Assembly (NCBI RefSeq): GCF_003545715.1
Contig: NZ_QVNU01000007.1
Location: 1-64,000, forward strand
Reading direction: 5' to 3'
Source: Taibaiella koreensis
GTDB taxonomy: Bacteria; Bacteroidota; Bacteroidia; Chitinophagales; Chitinophagaceae
DNA: 64,000 nucleotides
Below are positions 16,087 to 24,613 of this stretch, piece after piece; the stretch's first letter is position 1; every line of letters begins with the position of its first letter. Position numbers and translations under genes: made by a program. The notes beneath the pieces are model-generated. The model was not told the DNA's origin. It worked only from the letters and a program-made list of their open reading frames with translations, and did no database searches.

Positions 16087-16835
16087 CTTATGGGAATTTG
16101 AGCGGTTTTTAAATAAGCTTTAAGCTCCGGCAGGCGAAGTTTGCCAAAATGGAATACGCCGGCGGCAAGAGCAGCCGTTGCTTCGGTTGTCTCGAAAAGG
16201 GTTTTGAAATCGTCCGGACATCCTGCACCGCCGGAAGCAATCACCGGCAGGGACACGGCCTGGCATACTTCCTGTATGGTAGTCAGGTCGAAGCCGCTGC
16301 CGGTGCCGTCTTTACCCATAGCCGTAAGCAGTATTTCGCCGGCGCCATAAGCTGCAGCCTGCCTGGCCCACGCCGTCGTGAATAGGGATGTCGCCTGGCG
16401 TCCGCCGTGTGTAAAGACACATTGCTGCCCTGCGTTTATACGGGTATCGATGGCCACTACTACACATTGGCTGCCCAGCCTTGCGGCCAGCTCTCCGATG
16501 AGTCCTGGCCGCTGTACAGCAGCGGTATTGACACTGATCTTATCGGCCCCCGATTGTATCAGCTGTATGGCATCGGCCACAGAGTTGATGCCGCCGCCTA
16601 CGGTAAACGGAATATGAATTGCTTTGGCAACACGGCTTACCAGCGCGCATAAAGTCTTCCTTTTTTCTACCGTAGCGGTAATATCGAGAAAGACCAGCTC
16701 GTCGGCGCCTTCTGCTGCATATTGGCGGGCCAGGGCAACCGGATCGCCGGCATCGCGCAGCTGTTCAAAATGTATTCCTTTCACCGTCCTGCCATCGCGG
16801 ATATCGAGGCAGGGAATGATCCTTTTTTTCAGCAT
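16083..16835 (-). CDS. hisF: Imidazole glycerol phosphate synthase cyclase subunit HisF
   Basis: HisF pairs with HisH; it converts PRFAR plus ammonia into imidazole glycerol phosphate and AICAR in a (beta/alpha)8 barrel. The 250-residue sequence starts [20 protein letters not shown], with catalytic Asp11 in CLDIRDG and the second Asp in [12 protein letters not shown] (family wording MDRDGT; here MGKDGT keeps the Asp). VGGGINS and IASGGAG are phosphate-binding loops. It overlaps hisA by 7 bases and hisIE by 4. Confidence 0.97.
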   Translation of the reverse strand: MLKKRIIPCLDIRDGRTVKGIHFEQLRDAGDPVALARQYAAEGADELVFLDITATVEKRKTLCALVSRVAKAIHIPFTVGGGINSVADAIQLIQSGADKISVNTAAVQRPGLIGELAARLGSQCVVVAIDTRINAGQQCVFTHGGRQATSLFTTAWARQAAAYGAGEILLTAMGKDGTGSGFDLTTIQEVCQAVSLPVIASGGAGCPDDFKTLFETTEATAALAAGVFHFGKLRLPELKAYLKTAQIPIR

Positions 16836-17542
16836 AGCGATTCCAGTTCTTTTAAAGTAATGTTCCCTTCATACAGGGCTTTGCCAATGATCGCTCCGGC
16901 ACAGCCTGCTGCCTTTAGCACCGCCAGGTCGGCAAGACTTGCGATGCCGCCGCTGGCGATGAGCGCCAGGCCGGCCTGATTGATGATCTCTTCATAAAGG
17001 CCGGTGGACGGACCTTCCAGCATACCATCCTTACCGATGTCGGTGCAGATGGCTGTTTGAACACCTTGCTTGCTGTAAGCAGAAAGGAAGTCAACCACAT
17101 CGGTATCGGTCGTTGTAAGCCAGCCTTGCGTGGCTATCTTGCGTTGGCGACAGTCGGCACTGAGCCACACGCGTTCCGGGCCATAAGTCGACAGCCATTC
17201 CAAAAAGCGCTCCGGGGCTTCCGCGGCCATGCTGCCGATCACTACATACGCGGCGCCGCAATCGAACGCCATACGCAGCGCTTCAGCGGTTTTGAGACCA
17301 CCGCTGAAATCAACTGCCAGGTGAGTATGCCGCGTGATCTGTTCCAGCACTTTGTAGTTGACCGCATGTCGGGAACGGGCGCCATCCAGGTCGACGAGAT
17401 GGAGTCGTGTAAGGCCATGCGCCTCGAAGGACTTTGCCACCTCAAGCGGATCGGCAGAATAGATTTTTTGCAGGGCATAGTCGCCCTGGGAAAGACGTAC
17501 ACAACGCCCATCCATGATATCAAGTGCAGGAATGAGGATCAT
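16829..17542 (-). CDS. hisA: Phosphoribosylformimino-5-aminoimidazole carboxamide ribotide isomerase HisA
   Basis: Isomerises ProFAR to PRFAR. The 237-residue (beta/alpha)8 barrel starts [20 protein letters not shown] with catalytic Asp8, has DFSGGLKT and the second Asp in TDIGKDGMLEGPS, and IASGGIASL as phosphate loop. It is homologous to the following hisF. Overlaps of a few bases with hisH and hisF point to translational coupling within the operon. Confidence 0.97.
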   Translation of the reverse strand: MILIPALDIMDGRCVRLSQGDYALQKIYSADPLEVAKSFEAHGLTRLHLVDLDGARSRHAVNYKVLEQITRHTHLAVDFSGGLKTAEALRMAFDCGAAYVVIGSMAAEAPERFLEWLSTYGPERVWLSADCRQRKIATQGWLTTTDTDVVDFLSAYSKQGVQTAICTDIGKDGMLEGPSTGLYEEIINQAGLALIASGGIASLADLAVLKAAGCAGAIIGKALYEGNITLKELESLC

Positions 17543-18117
17543 AAGCTCAGGAAATTTTTAAGGATTGCTGCACCGGCGCCGGCCGATTTTTCGGGATGGA
17601 ACTGGGCCGCATAAAAATTATTTTTTTGCAAGGCGGCACTGAAAGACAATTGGTAATCGCAGACCGCTATTGTATCGGCACAGCAGGCCGCGTAATAGCT
17701 GTGCACAAAGTAAACGTCGGCTTCAGCATCGACACCGGCAAACAATGGACCTTCCTGCTGCTGCAGGTTGTTCCAGCCCATATGAGGCACCCTGGCACCG
17801 GGTGGAAAACGCCTGACTACCGTATCGAAAATGCTCATGCCTGTTGTCGTGCCCTCTTCCGAAAAGCGGCACATCAATTGCAGGCCGAGGCAGATACCGA
17901 GCACAGGCTGTTCCAGCGTGGGGAGCAGCCGGTCCAGTCCTTTCTCCCGGAGATATTGCATAGCGGAGGCCGCTTCACCCACACCAGGCAGAATCACCTT
18001 CTCCGCCTGCCTGATCAGCGCCTCATCGTCGGTTGCTATAGCTTCGCGGCCAAGCCGTTCCAGCGCATTGATCACCGAGCGGATATTGCCGGCATTGTAT
18101 TCTACGATAGCGATCAT
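17539..18117 (-). CDS. hisH: Imidazole glycerol phosphate synthase glutaminase subunit HisH
   Basis: Class I glutamine amidotransferase that supplies ammonia to HisF. The 192-residue protein has [15 protein letters not shown] at the start, the oxyanion PGVGEA, the nucleophile elbow [10 protein letters not shown] with its Cys, and the His-Glu pair in [13 protein letters not shown] near the end. Start overlaps the end of hisB by four bases. Confidence 0.97.
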   Translation of the reverse strand: MIAIVEYNAGNIRSVINALERLGREAIATDDEALIRQAEKVILPGVGEAASAMQYLREKGLDRLLPTLEQPVLGICLGLQLMCRFSEEGTTTGMSIFDTVVRRFPPGARVPHMGWNNLQQQEGPLFAGVDAEADVYFVHSYYAACCADTIAVCDYQLSFSAALQKNNFYAAQFHPEKSAGAGAAILKNFLSL

Positions 18118-19211
18118 AAGCTGCCTTTTGTGCTGGGGATAAGATAACTGTCGTTCCTGTGTATCGCTGCTTGCAACACGCGAGCAAACGCTTTGAATAT
18201 GGACTCAATTTTGTGATGTTCATTGTCGCCTTCAGCTTTGATGTTAAGGTTACAGGCGGCATGATCGCAGAAGGACCGGAAGAAATGGGAGAACATCTCG
18301 GTCGGTACATCACCTATTTTTTCCCTACGGAAATGGGCATCCCATACCAGCCAGGACCGGCCACCCAGGTCGAGGGCCACCTGTGCCAGGCAATCGTCCA
18401 TAGGGAGCAGGAAAGCGTAACGTTCGATGCCTTTCTTACTGCCAAGGGCTTCACGGAAGGCGCTGCCCAGCACGATCGCCACATCTTCCATCGTATGGTG
18501 CTCATCTACCTGCAGGTCTCCTTTGGCCTGAACCTCCAGGTCGAAGCCGCCATGGCGTGCGATTTGCGCCAGCATATGATCCAGGAAACCCAGGCCGGTA
18601 CCGATCGCGCTTTTGCCGGATCCGTCGAGGTTAAGCCGTACCAGGATATCGGTTTCGCTGGTCCGGCGTTTCACCTTGGCACAGCGCGGCTGTTGCTTCA
18701 GGTAAGCGTAGATGTCGGCCCAGGACGGGGTTGATAGTGCGGCTGTCTCCTGCTGCTTTTCCCCCAGGTAAATAGCTTTACAGCCCAGGTTCTGCGCCAG
18801 CTGGATATCGGTCAGCCGGTCGCCGATCACATAAGACTCAGCTATGTTGTAAGGACCTTTGAGATAGTGGGTCAGCATAGCGGTCCCGGGTTTGCGGCCC
18901 GGCGATCCGTCTTCTGGAAAGGAGCGGTCGATAAGAATCTCATTGAAGATGATACCCTCGTTTTCCAATGTGGTCAGTATTTTGCGTTGTACCGGCCAGA
19001 AGGTTTCTTCTGGGAAAGATGGCGTGCCCAGACCATCCTGGTTGCTTACCATCACCAGCTCGTAGTCGAGCTCGGCGGCAATGCGGGAAAGGAACCGGAA
19101 AACGCCGGGATAAAAGACCAGCTTCTCCAGGCTGTCGACCTGGAAATCGGGCGGCTCTATGACTAAGGTGCCGTCGCGATCGATAAACAGTACTTTTTTC
19201 ATGTCAATCAT
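18114..19211 (-). CDS. hisB: Bifunctional histidinol-phosphatase/imidazoleglycerol-phosphate dehydratase HisB
   Basis: Enterobacteria-like fusion performing steps 7 and 9. The N-terminal ~165 residues are a HAD phosphatase (LFIDRDGTL with the Asp nucleophile and acid; Zn-type loop; [13 protein letters not shown]). The remainder is [35 protein letters not shown] and [22 protein letters not shown], with the paired HH motifs that bind Mn. Two starts are possible: ATG at 19211 (three bases after the hisC stop) or ATG at 19202 ([11 protein letters not shown]), which matches the usual protein start better. Confidence 0.96.
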   Translation of the reverse strand: MIDMKKVLFIDRDGTLVIEPPDFQVDSLEKLVFYPGVFRFLSRIAAELDYELVMVSNQDGLGTPSFPEETFWPVQRKILTTLENEGIIFNEILIDRSFPEDGSPGRKPGTAMLTHYLKGPYNIAESYVIGDRLTDIQLAQNLGCKAIYLGEKQQETAALSTPSWADIYAYLKQQPRCAKVKRRTSETDILVRLNLDGSGKSAIGTGLGFLDHMLAQIARHGGFDLEVQAKGDLQVDEHHTMEDVAIVLGSAFREALGSKKGIERYAFLLPMDDCLAQVALDLGGRSWLVWDAHFRREKIGDVPTEMFSHFFRSFCDHAACNLNIKAEGDNEHHKIESIFKAFARVLQAAIHRNDSYLIPSTKGSL

Positions 19212-19214
19212 TTT

Positions 19215-20246
19215 TTAATAGAATAAAACCATTTGCTGCAGGGCGCCGACAAGCTGTGCGTTCTCCGAGGGGCTTCCCACAGTGATCCGGAGGCAACCGG
19301 GCGCCTGGCTATGGCGGTTACGTACGATCAGGCCCTGTGCGGCAAGGTGGGCGTACACCTGCTCCGCCTCCGTCATTTCCACCAGCAGGAAATTGGCATC
19401 GGAAGGGTAGACCTTTTTCACCATAGGAAGTCGTCGCAGCGCTGCTTCCAGCCATCGCCGCTGATCAAGGATCATCGCTTTACGCTGCTCGAAAGTTGCC
19501 GTATCGGACAGGGCTTCCAAAGCTGCTTCCTGGTTCAGGGTACTCACGTTGTAAGGGGGCTTTACCCTATGGAAAAGGTTGATGATCGCTGCAGAAGCAT
19601 AGCCGGCCCCGATCCGGGCGCCTGCCAGCCCCCATGCCTTGCTTAAGGTCTGCAGTACGATGAGGTGGGGGTACCGGTCCAGCTGTTCCAGCAGGGAATC
19701 CCTGCCTGCGAAGTCGATATAGGCCTCGTCGACGATAACAATGCCATCGAAGGTGTCCAGCACCAACGTCAGCGCATCGAGACAGTTGCCGGTAGGATTG
19801 TTGGGCGAACAGAGGAAAGCCAGCTTCAGATCTTTATCTGCCAGGGCTTCCCGGTAGGCTTCCGCATCGATCTGGAAGTCTTTGGTTAAGGGCAATCTTA
19901 CCACTGCTACATCATTCAAGCGGGCGCTGACCTCATACATACCATAGGTAGGCGTAAAGATCAGGGCCTTGTCCTGCCCGGGACGACAAAAGATGCGAAA
20001 GGCCAGGTCGATCATCTCATCGCTGCCATTGCCGATGAAAATATTGGCGAGGTCCACCTGCTTGTGTCGCGCCAGCGCCTGTTTCAGTTGCAGCTGTTCC
20101 GGGTCGGGATAACGGTTAAAGGTACCCCAGGGATTTTCATTAGCATCGAGCCGGATGTTGCTCCCGCCTTTATATTCAGAGCGTGCGCTCGTATAAGGCT
20201 GGAAGTCCAGCACATTGCTCCGTATCAGTTGTTGTAGGGAACGCAT
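19215..20246 (-). CDS. hisC: Histidinol-phosphate aminotransferase HisC
   Basis: PLP-dependent fold-type I enzyme transferring an amino group from glutamate to imidazole-acetol phosphate. The 343-residue sequence shows DANENPWG (34-41), FIGNGSDEMIDL, CSPNNPTGN, IVDEAYIDFAG and the Schiff-base Lys in LSKAWGLAGARIG. Two bases separate it from hisD upstream. Confidence 0.97.
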   Translation of the reverse strand: MRSLQQLIRSNVLDFQPYTSARSEYKGGSNIRLDANENPWGTFNRYPDPEQLQLKQALARHKQVDLANIFIGNGSDEMIDLAFRIFCRPGQDKALIFTPTYGMYEVSARLNDVAVVRLPLTKDFQIDAEAYREALADKDLKLAFLCSPNNPTGNCLDALTLVLDTFDGIVIVDEAYIDFAGRDSLLEQLDRYPHLIVLQTLSKAWGLAGARIGAGYASAAIINLFHRVKPPYNVSTLNQEAALEALSDTATFEQRKAMILDQRRWLEAALRRLPMVKKVYPSDANFLLVEMTEAEQVYAHLAAQGLIVRNRHSQAPGCLRITVGSPSENAQLVGALQQMVLFY

Positions 20247-20248
20247 CG

Positions 20249-21529
20249 TTATAAAGATTTTAATCTAATGGTTACAGCTTGTTTGTGTGCATATAATTGT
20301 TCTGCTTCGGCCATCAGCTCGATAGCCGGACCCAGCCGGCGTAATCCTTCTGCGCTGATTTCCTGGAAGCTGATCTTCCTGAGAAAAGCATCCAGCGATA
20401 CGCCGCTATAGCTCCGGGCATATCCGTTGGTCGGTAAGGTATGATTGGTGCCGCTCGCGTAATCGCCTGCACTTTCGCAACTGTAGGGTCCCAGAAATAC
20501 AGAGCCGGCATGCTGCACCTGATCGGTATAAGCCGGGGCATTGTCCATGGCAAGTATCAGGTGCTCGGGGGCATAATGATTGCTGAAGTCCAGGCAGGCT
20601 TTAAGGCTTTCCAGCAATATCGCTTTGCTGTGCTGCAAAGCCTGCCGCGCAATATCCGCTCTGGGCAAGGCTTGCAGCTGCTGCTCTAATGCCGCCAATA
20701 CATTGTCGATCGTATCTTCGTCGTCAGATAGCAGCAGCACCTGGCTGTCGGGACCATGCTCGGCTTGTGACAGCAGGTCGGCGGTAATGAAAGCAGGATT
20801 ACAGCCGTTGCCGGCGATCACCAGCACTTCGCTTGGACCGGCCGGCATATCGATGGCCGTCCCGTTGAGCTGCGCTACTTGTTTGGCTGCTGTTACATAA
20901 GCATTTCCCGGTCCGAAAAGCTTGTCCACCTTAGGTACGGCATCTGTACCGATAGACATAGCGCCGATAGCCTGTATACCGCCGATACCAAAGATGGTGC
21001 GAATGCCCACCAGGTCTGCGGCATAAAGGATGGCCAGATCAATAGCGCCGTTGTTATCCGAAGGTGTGCATAGCACTACTTCCCGGCAGCCGGCCAGGCG
21101 CGCCGGAATACCCAGCATTAGCACCGTAGAGAAGAGTGGCGCCGAACCGCCCGGTATATACAAGCCCACTGTGTCGATGGGCCGGCTTTCCAGGCGGCAG
21201 CTGACACCGGGCATGGTAACCACGGACAAGGGTTCCTGCCGCTGTGCTGCGTGGAACTGCGTGATATTGCCGGCAGCCAGCTGTATCGCCAGTTTCAATG
21301 GTTCTTCTAGCTTGTCTGCCGCCGCAGCGATTGCCTGATGGCTTAGACGTTGCACCGGCCGGTCGTTCCCGTCGTATTGCCTACAGTATCGTACCAAGGC
21401 TTCATCACCATCGCGCCGTATATCGTCAAAGATACGGTTGACCAGGGGAAGGATATCGGTTACAGGTGCTGCGGGACGCTGTGCCAATGTTGGCCATGCC
21501 GATAGGAGCGGGTAGCGTATTTTCTGCAT
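20249..21529 (-). CDS. hisD: Histidinol dehydrogenase HisD
   Basis: Zn-dependent enzyme oxidising histidinol to histidine in two NAD steps. The 426-residue protein has IDTVGLYIPGGSAPLFSTVLM, the GPGNAYVTAAKQ loop, IDMPAGPSEVLV, AEHGPDSQVLLL (Zn ligand His) and the general acid-base pair in NHYAPEHLIL. It follows hisG with a 20-base gap. Confidence 0.97.
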   Translation of the reverse strand: MQKIRYPLLSAWPTLAQRPAAPVTDILPLVNRIFDDIRRDGDEALVRYCRQYDGNDRPVQRLSHQAIAAAADKLEEPLKLAIQLAAGNITQFHAAQRQEPLSVVTMPGVSCRLESRPIDTVGLYIPGGSAPLFSTVLMLGIPARLAGCREVVLCTPSDNNGAIDLAILYAADLVGIRTIFGIGGIQAIGAMSIGTDAVPKVDKLFGPGNAYVTAAKQVAQLNGTAIDMPAGPSEVLVIAGNGCNPAFITADLLSQAEHGPDSQVLLLSDDEDTIDNVLAALEQQLQALPRADIARQALQHSKAILLESLKACLDFSNHYAPEHLILAMDNAPAYTDQVQHAGSVFLGPYSCESAGDYASGTNHTLPTNGYARSYSGVSLDAFLRKISFQEISAEGLRRLGPAIELMAEAEQLYAHKQAVTIRLKSL

Positions 21530-21549
21530 AAAGAGATGATGTTAGCAGG

Positions 21550-22407
21550 TTAAAGGATCATTTTTTCTATAGGGATCACCAGGATGCCCTCGGCGCCGGC
21601 TTTTTTTAGTTGGCCCGTCACTTCCCAGAATATATCTTCCCGTACAACAGAGTGGATGCTGCTCCAGCCTTCGCGTGCCAAAGGCAATATGGTTGGGCTT
21701 TTCATGCCGGGAATAAGCGTGCTGATCTCCGCCAGCGCTGCATCGGGTGCATTGAGCAATATGTATTTGTGCGTTGCCGCATTGTGTACGGCCCGAATGC
21801 GGAAACGGAGCTGCTCCAGTATGGCTGCCGGTCCGGGACCGATGCCAGGCGTAGCGATCAGCACGGCTTCGCTTCGTAGTATGGTTTCCACTTCTTTGAG
21901 GCCGTTCATCAGCAGCGTGCTGCCGGTGCTCACAATGTCGCAGATACCATCGGCAAGGCCTATGCCCGGTGCTATTTCCACACTGCCACCGATCTCTTCT
22001 ATCTCGGCAACGATTTGCTGTTCTTTTAAAAAAGCGCCCAGGATACGGGGATAGCTGGTCGCGATCCTTTTATTGTTGAAATAACGCAGACCGGTATAGC
22101 TTTCCTCGCGGGGAATGGCCAGCGAAAGCCTGCAGGCCGCGAAGCTCAGCCGGTCCAGCGTTGCCACGTTCCGCGCCTTTTCCAGTACCTCATTCTCTCC
22201 CAGGATACCGATATCGGCTACGCCTTGCTCTACGTATTGCGGAATATCATCGTCGCGGAGGAAGAGTACTTCCAATGGAAAATTGGTTGCGGTTGCTCTT
22301 AGCTTACGGTCGCCATTGGCAAGCCGGATACCGCAGGTCTTGAGCAATTCGAGGGATTGCTCGCTCAGTCGGCCGTTCTTTTGTATGGCCAGCTTTAATG
22401 TGCACAT
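21550..22407 (-). CDS. hisG: ATP phosphoribosyltransferase HisG, long form
   Basis: First committed, feedback-inhibited step: ATP plus PRPP to PR-ATP. At 285 residues it is the HisG-L form with a C-terminal ACT-like regulatory domain (KSPTILPLAREGWSSIHSVV region onward), so no HisZ partner is needed. Catalytic segments are LAIQKNGRLSEQSLELL, DDIPQYVEQGVADIGILGENEV and DIVSTGSTLLMNGLKE (PRPP loop). First structural gene, directly after the attenuator. Confidence 0.97.
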   Translation of the reverse strand: MCTLKLAIQKNGRLSEQSLELLKTCGIRLANGDRKLRATATNFPLEVLFLRDDDIPQYVEQGVADIGILGENEVLEKARNVATLDRLSFAACRLSLAIPREESYTGLRYFNNKRIATSYPRILGAFLKEQQIVAEIEEIGGSVEIAPGIGLADGICDIVSTGSTLLMNGLKEVETILRSEAVLIATPGIGPGPAAILEQLRFRIRAVHNAATHKYILLNAPDAALAEISTLIPGMKSPTILPLAREGWSSIHSVVREDIFWEVTGQLKKAGAEGILVIPIEKMIL

Positions 22408-22456
22408 GAAAGATAAAAATGTGCCTGGGCAAATCGGGTGGGAGAGGGCAAAAGAA

Positions 22457-22485
22457 AAACCCGCCTGATGTGCTCAGACGGGTTT
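22457..22485 (-). terminator. his attenuator terminator
   Basis: On the minus strand AAACCCGTCTGA (22485-22474) pairs with TCAGGCGGGTTT (22468-22457) across a five-base loop and is followed by TTCTTTT. It begins 18 bases after the leader stop codon and lies about 50 bases before the hisG ATG: an intrinsic terminator in the 5' leader. Confidence 0.88.
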
Positions 22486-22502
22486 CAGAAATATGGTTGG
22501 GA

Positions 22503-22574
22503 TTACACCAAATCATTTCCACCTGGCTGAGTGCCGGTATGAAAATGATGATGATGCAATTGTGTAAAGGACAT
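22503..22574 (-). CDS. hisL: his operon leader peptide
   Basis: A 23-codon open frame, too short for usual gene finders: M-S-F-T-Q-L, four consecutive His codons, Phe, a fifth His, then T-G-T-Q-P-G-G-N-D-L-V and TAA. It lies between the promoter (22595-22602) and the terminator (22457-22485) upstream of hisG. Known his leaders (for example enterobacterial hisL) use a His run to sense charged tRNA-His: ribosome stalling favours an antiterminator. CUCAG within the leader could pair with CUGAG of the terminator's 5' arm. Function is inferred from this layout and is very likely right. Confidence 0.87.
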   Translation of the reverse strand: MSFTQLHHHHFHTGTQPGGNDLV

Positions 22575-22594
22575 GTTTTCTTTTTTTACCGTGG

Positions 22595-22602
22595 CGAAAG
22601 TA
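22595..22602 (-). promoter_or_regulatory. his operon promoter -7 element
   Basis: On the minus strand TACTTTCG (near match to TAnnTTTG) with TTTC about 20 bases upstream; it places the transcript start just ahead of the leader ATG. Confidence 0.5.
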
Positions 22603-22697
22603 GGGAACTATTTTGAAATACCTATTAAAAAAATCCCGTAACAACAATAATTAACACAAGCGATACGCCTGCCGGCCTTATCAAGGCATTGAAAAAA

Positions 22698-22733
22698 AGC
22701 CATGGCTAGCGGGAAACACCCGTTGCCATGGCT
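22698..22733 (-). terminator. Intrinsic terminator of the TM2/DUF2752 genes
   Basis: AGCCATGG (22698-22705) pairs with CCATGGCT (22726-22733), with an inner CGGG/CCCG pairing; on the minus strand it is followed by TTTTTTT. It separates the two small membrane-protein genes from the his promoter. Confidence 0.75.
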
Positions 22734-22872
22734 GCTAACAAAAAACAAAAACAAAAACCAGGATAAAATACCATCAACATAATATCGTCTTAGATGGCTA
22801 CTCTAAATTACGGCATTCGTCCCGGATCGTGATTTTTTTTCGGTAAATATGGGCTGTGGTCAGGTAAATGGG

Positions 22873-22956
22873 ATTTTAGATTTTAGATTTTAGATTTTAG
22901 ATTTTGAATTTTAGATTTTGAATTTTGGGAATTTGAGATTTGGGTTTTGGAATTTC
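22873..22956. repeat. AT-rich heptad tandem repeat
   Basis: Twelve successive 7-base units starting as ATTTTAG four times, then ATTTTGA/ATTTTAG variants and degenerating to GAATTTG, AGATTTG, GGTTTTG, GAATTTC. It ends 11 bases from the stop codon of the DUF2752 gene. The rest of the gap 22603-22967 holds the terminator at 22698 and no gene. Confidence 0.9.
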
Positions 22957-22967
22957 GATATTGCCCG

Positions 22968-23375
22968 CTATAAGCCTTTGCTGATCCCCCATATCCAATT
23001 GGCCAGGACGAGCACGATGGCAATCAGCGCAAAGGGAGGTCTCTGCAGCATCGCTTCAACCCGGCGATAGGCCATATAAAAGCTCTGTTGCCGCCATATC
23101 AGGTCGCGCAGCATCCATACCGGCGCCACCAGCAGGAACAGGAATACAGGAAAACCCAGAGGGTTATAATAAAAGGCTGCCGAAGGCTTGCCATCGAGTA
23201 TAGCCACCAGGGCCCGGGTAACCCCGCAGGCAGGGCAGGGTAAGCCGGTCAGGAAATGCCAGGGGCAAAGCCTGAAGGTGTTGTGCTCATGGAGCATATT
23301 GCCCGAAAAAGCCAGCCAGCCATAGCCAGCCCCACATGCCAGGAGCAAAAAGACATATAGCTGGTTGCGGCGCAT
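22968..23375 (-). CDS. DUF2752 membrane protein
   Basis: A 135-residue protein with three or four membrane segments. The DUF2752 hallmark LCPWHFLTGLPCPACGVTRA (37-56) contains CP-x-C-G-x-T-R, here preceded by a further Cys. The family's function is not known; Bacteroidota copies commonly sit beside a TM2-domain gene, as here (23388, 12 bases upstream on the same strand), so the two probably form one operon and may act together in the inner membrane. Confidence 0.88.
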   Translation of the reverse strand: MRRNQLYVFLLLACGAGYGWLAFSGNMLHEHNTFRLCPWHFLTGLPCPACGVTRALVAILDGKPSAAFYYNPLGFPVFLFLLVAPVWMLRDLIWRQQSFYMAYRRVEAMLQRPPFALIAIVLVLANWIWGISKGL

Positions 23376-23387
23376 ATATAGCCCGTT

Positions 23388-23726
23388 TTAGTACAGCACC
23401 TGCTGCAGCTTGGCCAGGTTCTTTTCCCGCGTAGCGCCCATGATGAGGAACCAGTCTACGATAGCCCATATACCCATGCCGCCACAGGTGAGTAGCTTAC
23501 CGATACCCATGCCGGTGTCGCCGATGAGAAAACGGTCAATGCCCAGGCTGCCGGCCAGCAGGGACACGATCAGTATAGTGGTGGGATCGTTGAACTCCAG
23601 TGTCTGGAGCGCCATCCAGCGCGAATCGTCGGCCTGTAGCAAGCGGTCGCGGATAGCGGTGAGGTGATAGCTTTCAAAGTACTTACCGTTCGTCATCAGG
23701 AACAGGTCTACTTTCTGGTTGTCCAT
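23388..23726 (-). CDS. TM2 domain-containing membrane protein
   Basis: A 112-residue protein starting at ATG 23726 (MDNQKVDLFLM); the longer in-frame start at 23819 overlaps the promoter and is rejected. A soluble N-terminal part (about 1-45) is followed by the TM2 domain: two membrane segments with LLAGSLGIDRFLIGDTGMG and a GGMGIWAIVDWFLIM segment, including the DRF signature between them. TM2 proteins are small inner-membrane proteins of undefined role. First gene of the pair with DUF2752. Confidence 0.85.
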   Translation of the reverse strand: MDNQKVDLFLMTNGKYFESYHLTAIRDRLLQADDSRWMALQTLEFNDPTTILIVSLLAGSLGIDRFLIGDTGMGIGKLLTCGGMGIWAIVDWFLIMGATREKNLAKLQQVLY

Positions 23727-23749
23727 GGGGTTTATATTTATTGGTGCAG

Positions 23750-23757
23750 CAAAACTA
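23750..23757 (-). promoter_or_regulatory. Bacteroidota -7 promoter element
   Basis: TAGTTTTG on the minus strand, 23 bases before the TM2-gene ATG at 23726. Confidence 0.55.
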
Positions 23758-23780
23758 CGCGTTTGCAAATAAAAAATATT

Positions 23781-24090
23781 GACTATCCGGATAAAGGAAA
23801 CAAAGTTTTGCATGTCCATAGATACCAGTTGGCACGCTTTGATTTGTCCATCTTTTATTGGGTGTCAATATCTTTTTCTTTTTTGGCGGAGCAAAAAAAG
23901 AAAACAAAAAAGGCGGAAAAAAAACAATGCTCGCTGTTTTTTTGGCTGGCGCACCCGGGCTTAAAAATAGATAGCAACTTCAATTCAGCATTGCCGGACA
24001 TAGGGTCAGAGATCAACGTTTTAATCATTAACCCAAAGGATCATTTCTTCATGGCCCTATTTTTAGCTGGTTTCCTGTATCGGGATAGTC
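23781..24090. mobile_element. MITE-like element with 21-base inverted ends
   Basis: GACTATCCGGATAAAGGAAAC (left part shown as 23781-23801, 21 bases) and its near-perfect inverse at 24070-24090 (two mismatches) bound about 310 bases of AT-rich, non-coding DNA with long A and T runs around 23870-23945. The same 21-mer recurs at 24720-24740 and, inverted, at 24826-24843, so it is a dispersed repeat family. No transposase is encoded. A non-autonomous element or a REP-type repeat are both possible. Confidence 0.5.
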
Positions 24091-24100
24091 AAAAAAATAA

Positions 24101-24595
24101 TCAGGTATTCCCGGGGCGTACTACTGTGGCCTCCCATAGCGTCCGCAGGTCATCGATAGACCGCCGGCTTTCAAACTTAAATGCGCCCATAACCAATACA
24201 TACAGGAACAGCAACATTGCGGCAGGAATGAATGCGGCCGGTCCGCCGGCAGACAATGCGGCGATTGCAGCGAACCCAACCCCCAAAGCCCAAATGCAGA
24301 TAAAGGCAAGGACAAGCGGATGGAGTCTCATCCGCACCTCGATCGTAGCGCCGTCCACATCGGTATAAATTTTGCCGCTGATGCGGGGAAGAAAAGAGTT
24401 GCGATAACGGATTTCCCTGCTTATGGCAAAGCCGTCCATTGCTATTTTTCCCTTATAGGCAGCGCCGGAAAACCCGCCCCAGAAGCTCCGCGAGGAATGG
24501 GGAGGCGGCGTTAACATTGTGGTTAGCCTTTGGAGCACTTCCTCTTTTCCCAGACTCGTTTTGAAGCTTATATGTTCGGCTGGCAGTAATATCAT
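24101..24595 (-). CDS. Hypothetical membrane protein
   Basis: A 164-residue protein from ATG 24595 (MILLPAEHISFKTSLG); a GTG at 24613 is possible but would add only six residues. An N-terminal soluble half (strands with RSFWGGFSGAAYKGKIAM and FAISREIRYRNSFLP) is followed by two membrane segments (about 95-113 and 118-138) and a short cytoplasmic tail. I do not recognise the family. It lies next to the repeat element and downstream of accC on the same strand, but a hairpin cluster separates the two. Confidence 0.65.
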   Translation of the reverse strand: MILLPAEHISFKTSLGKEEVLQRLTTMLTPPPHSSRSFWGGFSGAAYKGKIAMDGFAISREIRYRNSFLPRISGKIYTDVDGATIEVRMRLHPLVLAFICIWALGVGFAAIAALSAGGPAAFIPAAMLLFLYVLVMGAFKFESRRSIDDLRTLWEATVVRPGNT

Positions 24596-24613
24596 GGCAT
24601 TGGGTATTACCAC

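Noticed and set aside
23820-24100. Open frame(s) through the AT-rich segment
   Set aside because: Amino-acid content is dominated by Lys/Phe from A and T runs, with no start context; treated as non-coding repeat.
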